In this document: positions 1 to 5,060 of the stretch, piece by piece
How the letters are laid out: every line of letters begins with the position of its first letter
Numbering within the stretch: position 1 is the first letter of the stretch
Source of the DNA: a bacterium
Lineage (GTDB): Bacteria; Pseudomonadota; Gammaproteobacteria; Burkholderiales; Methylophilaceae
Direction of reading: 5' to 3'
DNA: 9,884 nt
NCBI GenBank assembly: GCA_027310505.1
Contig: DAIDAS010000207.1
Span: 1-9,884, forward strand
The notes under the pieces: generated by a model
What the model was told of the DNA's origin: nothing
Database searches by the model: none
Seen by the model: only the letters and a program-made list of their open reading frames with translations
Program-made: the position numbers and the translations under genes

Positions 1-109
1 CTTCAGGCTTGAGGTATTGCTTGAGGCGCAGACTGAGCTGCGAATCCTCGCTGTCGGCAGGCAGCAAGGGAAAGGTGGGCGGGATCTGGACTGCGGGTTT
101 TCCGCCCAT
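1..109 (-). CDS. spoT: SpoT/RelA-type (p)ppGpp synthetase/hydrolase, N-terminal fragment
   Basis: Only the first 36 codons are inside the window; the gene continues past the left edge. The fragment begins MGGKPAVQIPPTFPLLPADS and runs into a helical stretch (LSLRLKQYLKP), which fits the variable leader before the HD hydrolase domain of bifunctional SpoT enzymes. No catalytic residue is visible, so the call rests mainly on position directly after gmk and rpoZ, the classic gmk-rpoZ-spoT order of proteobacteria. The ATG at 109 is preceded by GGAG at a good distance. The gap to rpoZ is 17 nt, indicating co-transcription. The family makes and degrades the alarmone (p)ppGpp in the cytoplasm, and Gmk supplies GDP for the same nucleotide pool. 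Whether this is spoT or a relA-like paralog cannot be told from 36 residues. Confidence 0.72.
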   Translation of the reverse strand, partial: MGGKPAVQIPPTFPLLPADSEDSQLSLRLKQYLKPE

Positions 110-126
110 CGCTATTACTCCAGGGT

Positions 127-336
127 TCAGGCCTGGCCGCGGTTGAGGATTTCCAGGCCAACCTTACCGGCAGCGATTTCACGCAACGCGATTACTGTCG
201 GCTTGTCCCTCTGCGTACCGCTCACCAGCGGCTCGGAACCGTTCGCCACCTGACGGGCACGATAGGCGGCAGCCAAAGTCAATTGGAATCGATTGGGGAT
301 TTTTTCCAGACAATCATCAACGGTAATACGGGCCAT
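127..336 (-). CDS. rpoZ: RNA polymerase omega subunit
   Basis: A 69-residue protein beginning MARITVDDCLEKIPNRFQL, the signature opening of bacterial omega, followed by the conserved TLAAAYRARQ helix and ALREIAAGKV near residues 50-58. Omega binds the beta-prime subunit and assists RNA polymerase assembly; in proteobacteria it also forms part of a ppGpp-binding site, which fits its place beside spoT. The protein is shorter than the roughly 90-residue E. coli form because the acidic C-terminal tail is missing, which is usual in Betaproteobacteria. The ATG at 336 is preceded by AGAGGAA. The gene lies 11 nt after gmk and 17 nt before spoT. Confidence 0.97.
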   Translation of the reverse strand: MARITVDDCLEKIPNRFQLTLAAAYRARQVANGSEPLVSGTQRDKPTVIALREIAAGKVGLEILNRGQA

Positions 337-347
337 GGGGAATTCCT

Positions 348-962
348 CTAAATGATTTTTTGCAGCAAGTCACGGTGGCGCGCCAACTGCTTGTCACCAC
401 GCAAACGCTGACTACGGACGATAGCCAGCAGGTCGTGTATCGCCACCTCGAACTGATCGTTGATTATAACATAGTCGAATTCGCTGACATGGCTCATCTC
501 CTCGCGGGCTACCGCCAGGCGCCGCGCAATGACCTCGTCGGAATCCTGCGCGCGCTTGCGCAGCCGCTGCTCCAGTGCCTCCATCGATGGCGGCAGGATG
601 AAAATGCCGATCGCATGCGGGTACAGGCTGCGCACCTGCGCCGCCCCCTGCCAATCGATTTCCAGCACCATGTCGTGACCGCCATGCAACTCCGACTCGA
701 CCCAGGTCTGCGAAGTACCATACCGCGCCCCATGCACCTCGGCGCTTTCCAGGAAATCGCCTTCTTCCAGCATTCTCAGAAAATAATCTTCGGTGACGAA
801 GTGGTAATCCACCCCGCCCACCTCGCCCGGCCGCATCGGCCGAGTGGTGTAGGAAACGGAAAGCCGTACCGCGCTGTCAGCCGCCAGCAGGGCGCGCACC
901 AGGCTGGTTTTGCCTGCCCCGGAAGGAGCGGTAACAATAAACAGGTTGCCGGAAGTGGTCAT
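348..962 (-). CDS. gmk: Guanylate kinase
   Basis: A 204-residue enzyme of normal family length (about 205) that phosphorylates GMP (and dGMP) to GDP with ATP in the cytoplasm. The P-loop APSGAGKTS is at residues 12-20, the GMP-binding segment SYTTRPMRPGE follows near 38-48 with GVDYHFV, and VLEIDWQGA marks the next conserved strand. The start at 962 (MTTSGNLFIV) was chosen over the in-frame ATG at 1013 because family members begin within a few residues of the first beta strand. No strong Shine-Dalgarno is seen before 962, only GAAGATG, so the longer 221-residue form cannot be strictly excluded. It begins 72 nt after the lipoprotein gene and is followed by rpoZ after 11 nt. Confidence 0.96.
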   Translation of the reverse strand: MTTSGNLFIVTAPSGAGKTSLVRALLAADSAVRLSVSYTTRPMRPGEVGGVDYHFVTEDYFLRMLEEGDFLESAEVHGARYGTSQTWVESELHGGHDMVLEIDWQGAAQVRSLYPHAIGIFILPPSMEALEQRLRKRAQDSDEVIARRLAVAREEMSHVSEFDYVIINDQFEVAIHDLLAIVRSQRLRGDKQLARHRDLLQKII

Positions 963-1034
963 GGCATCTACATCTTCAAACGATCGGGAAGCCGAATTTT
1001 CGCCGAATTCCACGGACGGCGAAAGAGCAGGGCG

Positions 1035-1793
1035 TCAAAACGGCAAAAATAGTGCTGTAGCCAGGTTTTGTGCCACGCGACTGATCAAGCGCTGGGACTT
1101 TTCGGACAATGTAATGGCAAACAGGTCCAGTCGGCCGACGATTTTGCCGAACTCGCGCTCGAAGCTGAGGTTGCGCTCCTGCTCGCTGAGTTCGTTGGTC
1201 AAAAGATATAACTGCCCTTTATCGTCGCGCACATTGGAGAGTTTCCAGACCGCGATTTCAACATTGCGCGCCGCGTTGTAGATGCTTTGCGGATCAAGGT
1301 TGTCGGTCATGTAAAACTCGTTTTTACCGCCATGCGCCTTGACCAGCATGGTTTGCAGTCCCACGATCAAAGGCAGCACGCGGTCGCCCTGATAGTCCGG
1401 AGAAAACGCCATATACAAGGCGTCCGCTCCCTGCGCCTCGTTGATCTTCTTGAATTTCCAGCCGTGATCGCCCTCGAACACCCAATCCACCATCACTTCG
1501 ACGCTATCCGAGGTGCTTTTCCGCAACTCGCGCGGATTGCGCTTGTAGAGCTTGGTCATGAGCAGTTTGAGGCTCTGTGTATTCTCACGCATCTGCACAT
1601 CGGCCATGCGGTCGATGTCGGACTTGCCCAGTTGCCTGAGCGAGCTACCGCCTGCATCTTGGGGAACAATCTTGCCGTTGAGCGGTTTTTCGCCTGTCGT
1701 GGCACAACCAGCCATCAGCAAGGCCACGCCCACGGCTAGCCCACAACTGGATTGAACACCGATTAGGCCACATAAACGGCTTTGCAACGCCAT
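1035..1793 (-). CDS. Putative outer-membrane-type lipoprotein of unknown function
   Basis: A 252-residue protein that I do not recognise. The N-terminus has a hydrophobic signal (GLAVGVALLMAGC) ending in a lipobox, LMAGC, with the acylated cysteine at residue 30, so signal peptidase II processing and a membrane anchor are predicted. Residue 31 is Ala rather than Asp, so outer-membrane sorting is the default expectation. The signal is atypical in having just one arginine in its n-region. The mature part is soluble and mixed alpha/beta, with a helix near 60-90 (MRENTQSLKLLMTKLYKRNP) and no further membrane segment. It may be co-transcribed with gmk (72-nt gap). No clear ribosome site precedes the ATG, and only 21 nt separate the start from the repeat marking the mobile element edge, so its original promoter may have been displaced. 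Confidence 0.8.
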   Translation of the reverse strand: MALQSRLCGLIGVQSSCGLAVGVALLMAGCATTGEKPLNGKIVPQDAGGSSLRQLGKSDIDRMADVQMRENTQSLKLLMTKLYKRNPRELRKSTSDSVEVMVDWVFEGDHGWKFKKINEAQGADALYMAFSPDYQGDRVLPLIVGLQTMLVKAHGGKNEFYMTDNLDPQSIYNAARNVEIAVWKLSNVRDDKGQLYLLTNELSEQERNLSFEREFGKIVGRLDLFAITLSEKSQRLISRVAQNLATALFLPF

Positions 1794-1814
1794 TTCTTAT
1801 ATTCAATCTTTGAA

Positions 1815-1838
1815 TTGGGTACACGCTTGGGTACACAC
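1815..1838 (+). repeat. Tandem 12-bp repeat with GGTACAC core, left edge of the mobile element
   Basis: Two adjacent copies of TTGGGTACACGC / TTGGGTACACAC agree at 11 of 12 positions. On the minus strand both read GTGTACCC, the motif that recurs at the opposite edge of the element (4901-4952). Just to the left, 1801-1815 holds a perfect inverted repeat, ATTCAA-TCT-TTGAAT. Inference: arm-type and perhaps core-type binding sites of the nearby integrase, marking one attachment end. The rest of 1839-1971 shows no gene or convincing terminator. Confidence 0.5.
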
Positions 1839-1971
1839 ATTAAGCTTGCTGGTTGCACTTTTCCCTCGGCATTCAAATTTGACCTGTTACATCTGCACAC
1901 AACAATACATCATCAGCGCCATTCAAAAAATAGGCATCGATCCGAGCAAACACTGACAGATTTTCTACCCG

Positions 1972-2202
1972 TTATTCGACATGGCTAACCTCCTCGATCT
2001 TCAGCGCGCTTTTTATTTCGCTGGCCAAATCAACCATGGCGTAGAGGTAGTTATGCTTGTCTTCGTCATGAAGAGATTCGTTGAAATGTTCGAATGCCTC
2101 ACCAGTACAGTTGAGCAACATTGCATAGAGTTGTTTTAACTTGAAATTGGCGTAGTCGTAGTCTTTGATTAAACATGGCTTGCCTCCGTTGCTTTGGCGC
2201 AT
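1972..2202 (-). CDS. Small hypothetical protein in the mobile element
   Basis: A 76-residue soluble protein, unrecognised. It is predominantly helical and acidic in its second half: one helix around 17-32 (NFKLKQLYAMLLNCTG), then a charged turn (ESLHDEDKHN), then a second helix (YLYAMVDLASEIKSAL). This two-helix layout vaguely resembles the short DUF3077/DUF6124-type proteins of pseudomonads, but that is a weak impression. The ATG at 2202 lies inside the end of the upstream gene (34-nt overlap, different frame), with GAGGCAGG upstream, so translational coupling is likely. No signal peptide or membrane segment is seen. Confidence 0.6.
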   Translation of the reverse strand: MRQSNGGKPCLIKDYDYANFKLKQLYAMLLNCTGEAFEHFNESLHDEDKHNYLYAMVDLASEIKSALKIEEVSHVE

Positions 2203-2525
2203 CCCAAATTACCTGCCTCAATCAATAGCTGGATGGACATTTCCCCAAGGCCGGTTAATAGCCATCCCAAATCATGAAGGGAACCGGTAATCTCATCTTG
2301 TTCTGAGTACGCAAGAATATGGCCGATAGCTTTGATGCCACTGGAAATCCCCTGGGCGCCATTGATTGCAAAATTCAACAGCTGCATCCTGTCATCTTCA
2401 GTGCCCCTAAATATCAACGCGCCATTCTCATAAATAACGTCTCTCGACCGCTCAAATACATGGTGAATAGAGCAAATATTGGATAATTCGCACTTGTTAA
2501 TTAAGCTAGAATCGGCGTTAGCCAT
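2169..2525 (-). CDS. Hypothetical protein in the mobile element
   Basis: A 118-residue protein that I do not recognise. After a polar start with two cysteines (12 and 18) there is a short strand pair (DVIYENGALIFRG), then two long amphipathic helices (LLNFAINGAQGISSGIKAIG and LHDLGWLLTGLGEMSIQLLI) joined by an acidic turn (SEQDEIT). The glycine and hydrophobic spacing suggests a helical hairpin that packs with itself or with the following 76-residue protein; the helices are too polar for clear membrane segments. The ATG at 2525 has a good AAAGGAG site, the strongest ribosome site in the element. The gap of 98 nt after higA contains two hairpins, so it may have separate expression. Confidence 0.68.
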   Translation of the reverse strand: MANADSSLINKCELSNICSIHHVFERSRDVIYENGALIFRGTEDDRMQLLNFAINGAQGISSGIKAIGHILAYSEQDEITGSLHDLGWLLTGLGEMSIQLLIEAGNLGCAKATEASHV

Positions 2526-2557
2526 GATGTAAGACTCCTTTACGTTGTGGTTAGGGT

Positions 2558-2615
2558 CGCCGGTTACGGTCGAAGTTTCCGGCGTCCCGCTTTGCCTGAT
2601 ACCGTCAGGCGGCGG
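2558..2615. other. Two adjacent GC-rich inverted repeats between higA and the 118-residue gene
   Basis: CGCCGG (2558-2563) pairs with CCGGCG (2579-2584) around a 15-nt loop. GCCTGA (2594-2599) pairs with TCAGGC (2605-2610) around a 5-nt loop, and can be extended by CCGC/GCGG with an interruption. Neither is followed by a T run on either strand, so these are not typical intrinsic terminators. They could be a transcript-processing or stabilising structure that uncouples higBA from the downstream genes, or a protein-binding site. Confidence 0.4.
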
Positions 2616-2623
2616 AAGTGCTC

Positions 2624-2917
2624 TTATGCGGCCAAGCGTTCGACAGGCTTCACTTTGATCTTGCTTCCCTTCTCGGCGTGCCAGAGGTCATATTGCACCT
2701 GGGCGCGGAGCCATGTTTCAGGGTTGCCGCCCAGCCATTGAGCAAGACGAATCGCCATTTCTGCACTAATGGCGGCATTGCCGTTAATCATGCGCGACAG
2801 TGTGACGCGCGAAACCCCAAGCTGATCGGCAGCCTCGGTCACGGTCAAGCCAAGATCAGGCAATACATCCTCTTTCAAAATCTCGCCTGGATGGGGCGGG
2901 TTATGCATGCGCTGCAT
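2624..2917 (-). CDS. higA: HigA-family antitoxin (XRE helix-turn-helix)
   Basis: A 97-residue protein with the family opening MHNPPHPGEILKEDVLP, a helix-turn-helix at about 25-47 (TVTEAADQLGVSRVTLSRMI) and the typical following segment AISAEMAIRLAQWLGGNPETWL. HigA neutralises the HigB ribonuclease and represses the operon by binding its promoter. The ATG at 2917 has AGGAG 8 nt upstream; a second ATG at 2908 is possible. It follows higB after 11 nt, the toxin-first order characteristic of higBA. The length is normal and the frame intact, so the antitoxin looks functional. Confidence 0.95.
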   Translation of the reverse strand: MQRMHNPPHPGEILKEDVLPDLGLTVTEAADQLGVSRVTLSRMINGNAAISAEMAIRLAQWLGGNPETWLRAQVQYDLWHAEKGSKIKVKPVERLAA

Positions 2918-2928
2918 TTCAATTTCTC

Positions 2929-3207
2929 CTAGTGATAGTCTTGGTAATCCACAATTTCAGCGTCCTCGCCATCAAAGCTGAATGTCAGGCGCCAATTGCC
3001 ATTTACCCATACCGACCAATGGCCGGCCATGTCGCCCGACAAGGTATGAAATTTCCAGCCGGGCACGTCCATTTCTTGCGGTGTGCTCGCCACATTCAGG
3101 ATGGCCAGTTGGCGCGCCAGCTTTTTGGCATGGTCGGCACGAATGCCTGCCTTGCTGCCTGTCAGGAAGAACTTCTCCAGCCCCTTGTGTGCGAAACTCT
3201 TAATCAT
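2929..3207 (-). CDS. higB: HigB-family toxin (RelE superfamily mRNA interferase)
   Basis: A 92-residue protein matching the HigB/RelE-like host-inhibition family throughout: MIKSFAHKGLEKFF at the start, GSKAGIRADHAKKLARQL in the first helices, and the conserved C-terminal block WSVWVNGNWRLTF ... IVDYQDYH. Family members cleave mRNA at the ribosome. The terminal histidine and the tryptophan/arginine positions conserved in this subgroup are present, so activity is expected. It lies 41 nt after the integrase stop and 11 nt before higA. No clear Shine-Dalgarno precedes the ATG, which would keep toxin translation low relative to higA. In a small element the pair would favour retention of the island. 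Confidence 0.95.
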   Translation of the reverse strand: MIKSFAHKGLEKFFLTGSKAGIRADHAKKLARQLAILNVASTPQEMDVPGWKFHTLSGDMAGHWSVWVNGNWRLTFSFDGEDAEIVDYQDYH

Positions 3208-3215
3208 TTCTGTGT

Positions 3216-3244
3216 ATCGTATAACGCATCACGCAACAGCGCAA
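3216..3244 (-). promoter_or_regulatory. Candidate higBA promoter
   Basis: On the minus strand TTGCGC (3244-3239), a 17-nt spacer and TACGAT (3221-3216) lie just upstream of the higB ATG. The stretch GTTATACGATAC around the -10 has a TATACG/CGTATA-like partial symmetry that could serve as the HigA operator. Transcription from here would begin almost at the start codon, giving a nearly leaderless higB. The match is modest. Confidence 0.3.
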
Positions 3245-3248
3245 GAGG

Positions 3249-4505
3249 TCATGCCGTCTTGCCTCGTTTGATTGGCACAATCTTTCCGGTGTTACCGCTT
3301 TCCAATTGTCCCAACAATGCCGCCCAAGCGTTCAGCGCGGCCTTCCGCTCCTCAAAATAGTCGTGCCGGTTGTAGATGCCCTCTACACCCTTGATCTTGT
3401 GATTCAGGCAACGCTCGGCAATGTGTGGAGCTACTCCTAAAGCCTCCAAGTGCGTTCTGGCAGTCCGGCGCAGATCGTGGATCGTGAAAGCGGGGAGGCC
3501 ATGCTTAACCTTGGCCAGTGCAACGCTCAGGGTGCTATCGCTGATATGTGGAATCATCCGATCCTGCATCTTACGGGCTGGCAATACCCAATCACTGCCA
3601 CATGACAGGCGCTTCAATTCACGAAGCCAATCAACAGCAGAAGCGGGCAGGGGAATATCAATGGCGCTGCCGGTCTTGGTGCGCTCTTCCGGCAAATTCC
3701 ATACTGCATTGTCCAAGTCGAACTCCGACCACCTGGCTGCGATCAGTTCACCCTTGCGCACGGCCAACAGCAGAAGCAACTTGATAGTCAGGTCATTCTC
3801 AACACTGAACCCTGACGCCTGGCGCATTGCGGCAAATAGCTTCACCAGCTCATCACTGGTCAACCAGCGCTTACGGCCTTCCTCTCTGCCACCGGCATCG
3901 GCAAGATCAAATGCTGCAGCCGGGTTGGTTTCAATGACATGCCGCTTGATAGCGTAATTGAACATACGCTTGAGCCAGCGCAGCACATCATTCGCCATTG
4001 TTGGTGCTCCGCGTTTGACCACGGATTGCAGTAATTCATCGATATGGCGGGGCTTCACGTCCTCGACCTTGAGTCGGCCAATAGCCGGCTTGATGTCCTT
4101 CTCGATCCTGCTGCGTACGATGTTGGGATGTTTCCAGCGCCCAAGGATCATGCGTTCAAAATATTCGTCGGCAAGCTGGGCCATGGTGTAGGCATTCTTC
4201 TCGGCCTCGATCTTGGCAATGGCATCCTGCTTACGCCCCTGCTTTTCAGCGGCTACGTCGTAACCAAGAGCGACGCGAGCAGCTAGCTTCTTTGCAGTGT
4301 CACGGGCATCAGCAAGAGACAGTGTGGCATAACCACCCATATTCATAACCCGTTGCTTACCCGCAAAACGATAACGGAATTTCCAGACTGGATTTGTGTA
4401 GCTGGCAGGGAAGGCCAAATACAAGCCACCACCATCGGCTCGCCCTTCAAAGTGTTCTCCGGCCTTAATCCAACTACGGATTCCCATGTCTGTCATCTTG
4501 CCCAT
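3249..4505 (-). CDS. P4-type tyrosine recombinase/integrase
   Basis: A 418-residue integrase of normal length. Residues about 10-85 form the DUF4102 arm-binding domain (AGEHFEGRADGGGLYL, WKFRYRFAGK, MGGYATLSLADAR). About 105-190 is the SAM-like core-binding domain (YTMAQLADEYFERM, then ANDVLRWLKRMFNYAIKR). The catalytic domain carries all expected residues: R250 in AVRKGEL, K277 in RTKTGSAIDIPL, H343 and R346 in HDLRRTARTH, H369 in LNHKI, and the nucleophile Y378 in GIYNRHDYFEERKAALNAW. It should catalyse site-specific integration and, with a directionality factor, excision. The ATG at 4505 has GAGG about 10 nt upstream. It follows the DUF4102-only gene by 18 nt, or overlaps it by 13 nt if that gene is frameshift-corrected. 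It has no disruption and is probably active. Confidence 0.96.
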   Translation of the reverse strand: MGKMTDMGIRSWIKAGEHFEGRADGGGLYLAFPASYTNPVWKFRYRFAGKQRVMNMGGYATLSLADARDTAKKLAARVALGYDVAAEKQGRKQDAIAKIEAEKNAYTMAQLADEYFERMILGRWKHPNIVRSRIEKDIKPAIGRLKVEDVKPRHIDELLQSVVKRGAPTMANDVLRWLKRMFNYAIKRHVIETNPAAAFDLADAGGREEGRKRWLTSDELVKLFAAMRQASGFSVENDLTIKLLLLLAVRKGELIAARWSEFDLDNAVWNLPEERTKTGSAIDIPLPASAVDWLRELKRLSCGSDWVLPARKMQDRMIPHISDSTLSVALAKVKHGLPAFTIHDLRRTARTHLEALGVAPHIAERCLNHKIKGVEGIYNRHDYFEERKAALNAWAALLGQLESGNTGKIVPIKRGKTA

Positions 4506-4523
4506 GATTCGCCGCCCTCAAAT

Positions 4524-4892
4524 TCAATGGTTACAGTCATCTTCTTTGCCCCATGTAGCGAGGCCTCTCGAAGCAACGCACTGAAAGTTTTTGAATTCCT
4601 TGTCGCTATCAGCACGACGCTTGTTACCGACAGCAGCGACTACGTTCTCACCCTTCTCTATCAACTTGCGGTAACTCAGTGCCAATGCACGCGCCTCGTC
4701 CAATGACATTGCTGGGTAACTACCAAGACGTAATTTGTGCTGCTCACCATCCTGACGAAACCGGAACACCCATGCAGGAGCTTTGTAGTCCGGCCTAAAT
4801 GAAACATACAAGCCACCACCATCTCCTCGCATCTCGAAATGCTCGCCCGCCGTGAGCCATTGCCCGATTAATTCATCCGTCAGCTTTTTCAT
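4524..4892 (-). CDS. DUF4102-only protein (stand-alone integrase arm-binding domain), possibly frameshifted
   Basis: A 122-residue protein from the ATG at 4892 (MKKLTDELIGQWLTAGEHFE). It parallels the N-terminus of the adjacent integrase at roughly 40-45% identity by eye (DGGGLY, W-FRFR, LG-YPAMSLDEAR) but lacks core-binding and catalytic domains. An 18-bp identical stretch encodes DGGGLY in both genes (4806-4823 and 4419-4436). An open extension to TTG at 4931 exists, but 4892 aligns with the integrase start. After an A5 run on the coding strand (4588-4592) the annotated tail looks unlike a protein core, whereas skipping one A gives a tail with a helix (ALLREASLHGAKK) and strand (MTVTIEFEGGE) ending at 4493. 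It may be a regulator competing for arm sites or an integrase remnant. Confidence 0.65.
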   Translation of the reverse strand: MKKLTDELIGQWLTAGEHFEMRGDGGGLYVSFRPDYKAPAWVFRFRQDGEQHKLRLGSYPAMSLDEARALALSYRKLIEKGENVVAAVGNKRRADSDKEFKNFQCVASRGLATWGKEDDCNH

Positions 4893-4900
4893 TTGCATTC

Positions 4901-4952
4901 GTGTACTGGTAAAAAGATGTGTACTTGGCAATCAATACACGCACAGGTACAC
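4901..4952. repeat. Cluster of GTGTAC motifs, right edge of the mobile element
   Basis: GTGTAC occurs at 4901-4906 and 4919-4924 on the plus strand and, inverted, as GTACAC at 4947-4952; a degenerate copy (AATACAC) lies at 4934-4940. The same hexamer appears twice at the other edge (1815-1838), and I did not find it elsewhere in the window. The cluster lies directly upstream of the DUF4102-only and integrase genes, where tyrosine integrases keep arm-type sites, and includes the predicted transcription start. Inference: integrase or DUF4102 binding sites that also allow autoregulation. Confidence 0.5.
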
Positions 4953-4956
4953 GGGA

Positions 4957-4985
4957 ATAATGCTCTTTTGTGAAATGAAATGCAA
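4957..4985 (-). promoter_or_regulatory. Candidate promoter of the integrase operon
   Basis: Minus-strand TTGCAT (4985-4980), a 17-nt spacer and CATTAT (4962-4957). The predicted start near 4950 falls within a GTACAC motif, and the -35 lies between two exact TGAAATGAAA repeats, so both repeats are well placed as operators. The hexamers match the sigma-70 consensus only 3/6 and 4/6. Confidence 0.33.
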
Positions 4986-5000
4986 CGACATGAAATGAAA
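4971..5000 (+). repeat. Exact 10-bp direct repeat TGAAATGAAA with 20-bp period
   Basis: TGAAATGAAA occurs at 4971-4980 and again at 4991-5000, two helical turns apart, flanking the candidate -35 of the integrase operon; a 7-bp part (TGAAATG) recurs at 5054-5060. Direct repeats at helical spacing beside integrase arm sites are typical of excisionase or repressor binding, although no excisionase gene is recognised here. Confidence 0.45.
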
Positions 5001-5022
5001 AAGCCCCATGGTTAGCGGCTTT
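4998..5022 (-). terminator. Rho-independent terminator after yicC
   Basis: Read on the minus strand: AAAGCC, an 11-nt loop, GGCTTT continuing into a T5 run. It lies 38 nt beyond the yicC stop and in its direction. The stem is only 6 bp. It separates yicC from the element and from gmk, so yicC is not read through into gmk here. Confidence 0.5.
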
Positions 5023-5060
5023 AGCAAGATTTGTGATACTGGGTGAATTAAACTGAAATG

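Larger units (their letters stand above)
1815..5000 (-). mobile_element. Small integrase-bearing genomic element (approximate limits)
   Basis: About 3.2 kb with all genes on the minus strand: DUF4102-only protein, tyrosine integrase, higB, higA and two unknown small genes. It is more AT-rich than the flanks, contains the only mobility gene in the window, and sits between yicC and the lipoprotein-gmk-rpoZ-spoT unit, which are close neighbours in related bacteria. Limits are set by the GTGTAC-type repeats at both edges; the exact crossover core was not found, since no identical direct repeat longer than 8 bp joins the two ends by eye. No tRNA gene is present at either end, which is unusual for a P4-type integrase. 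It could be a complete minimal element or the remnant of a larger island. Confidence 0.65.

Noticed and set aside
963..1013. Longer gmk start giving 17 additional residues
   Set aside because: The added residues are not typical of guanylate kinases, which begin just before the first strand and P-loop; it has no better ribosome site.
360..1052. 230-codon open frame on the plus strand opposite gmk
   Set aside because: It is a shadow of gmk, whose P-loop and other motifs are intact on the minus strand; the plus-strand product has no recognisable domain.
1876..1904. Plus-strand promoter-like TTGACC with 17-nt spacer
   Set aside because: The -10 match is poor (ACAATA) and there is no plus-strand gene downstream.
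1794..1971. A tRNA or tRNA fragment as integration target
   Set aside because: No T-loop, acceptor stem or CCA-type end can be read on either strand in the edge regions 1794-1971 or 4893-5060.
2549..2610. Possible integron attC-like recombination site (GTTAGGG with hairpins)
   Set aside because: The core does not fit GTTRRRY, the partner site in the correct orientation is missing, and the integrase present is P4-type, not an integron integrase.
1976..5017. GCTAACC in the left part and its complement in the yicC terminator as an attachment repeat
   Set aside because: Only 7 bp, inverted rather than direct, and the left copy lies at the end of the 76-residue gene region; expected by chance.
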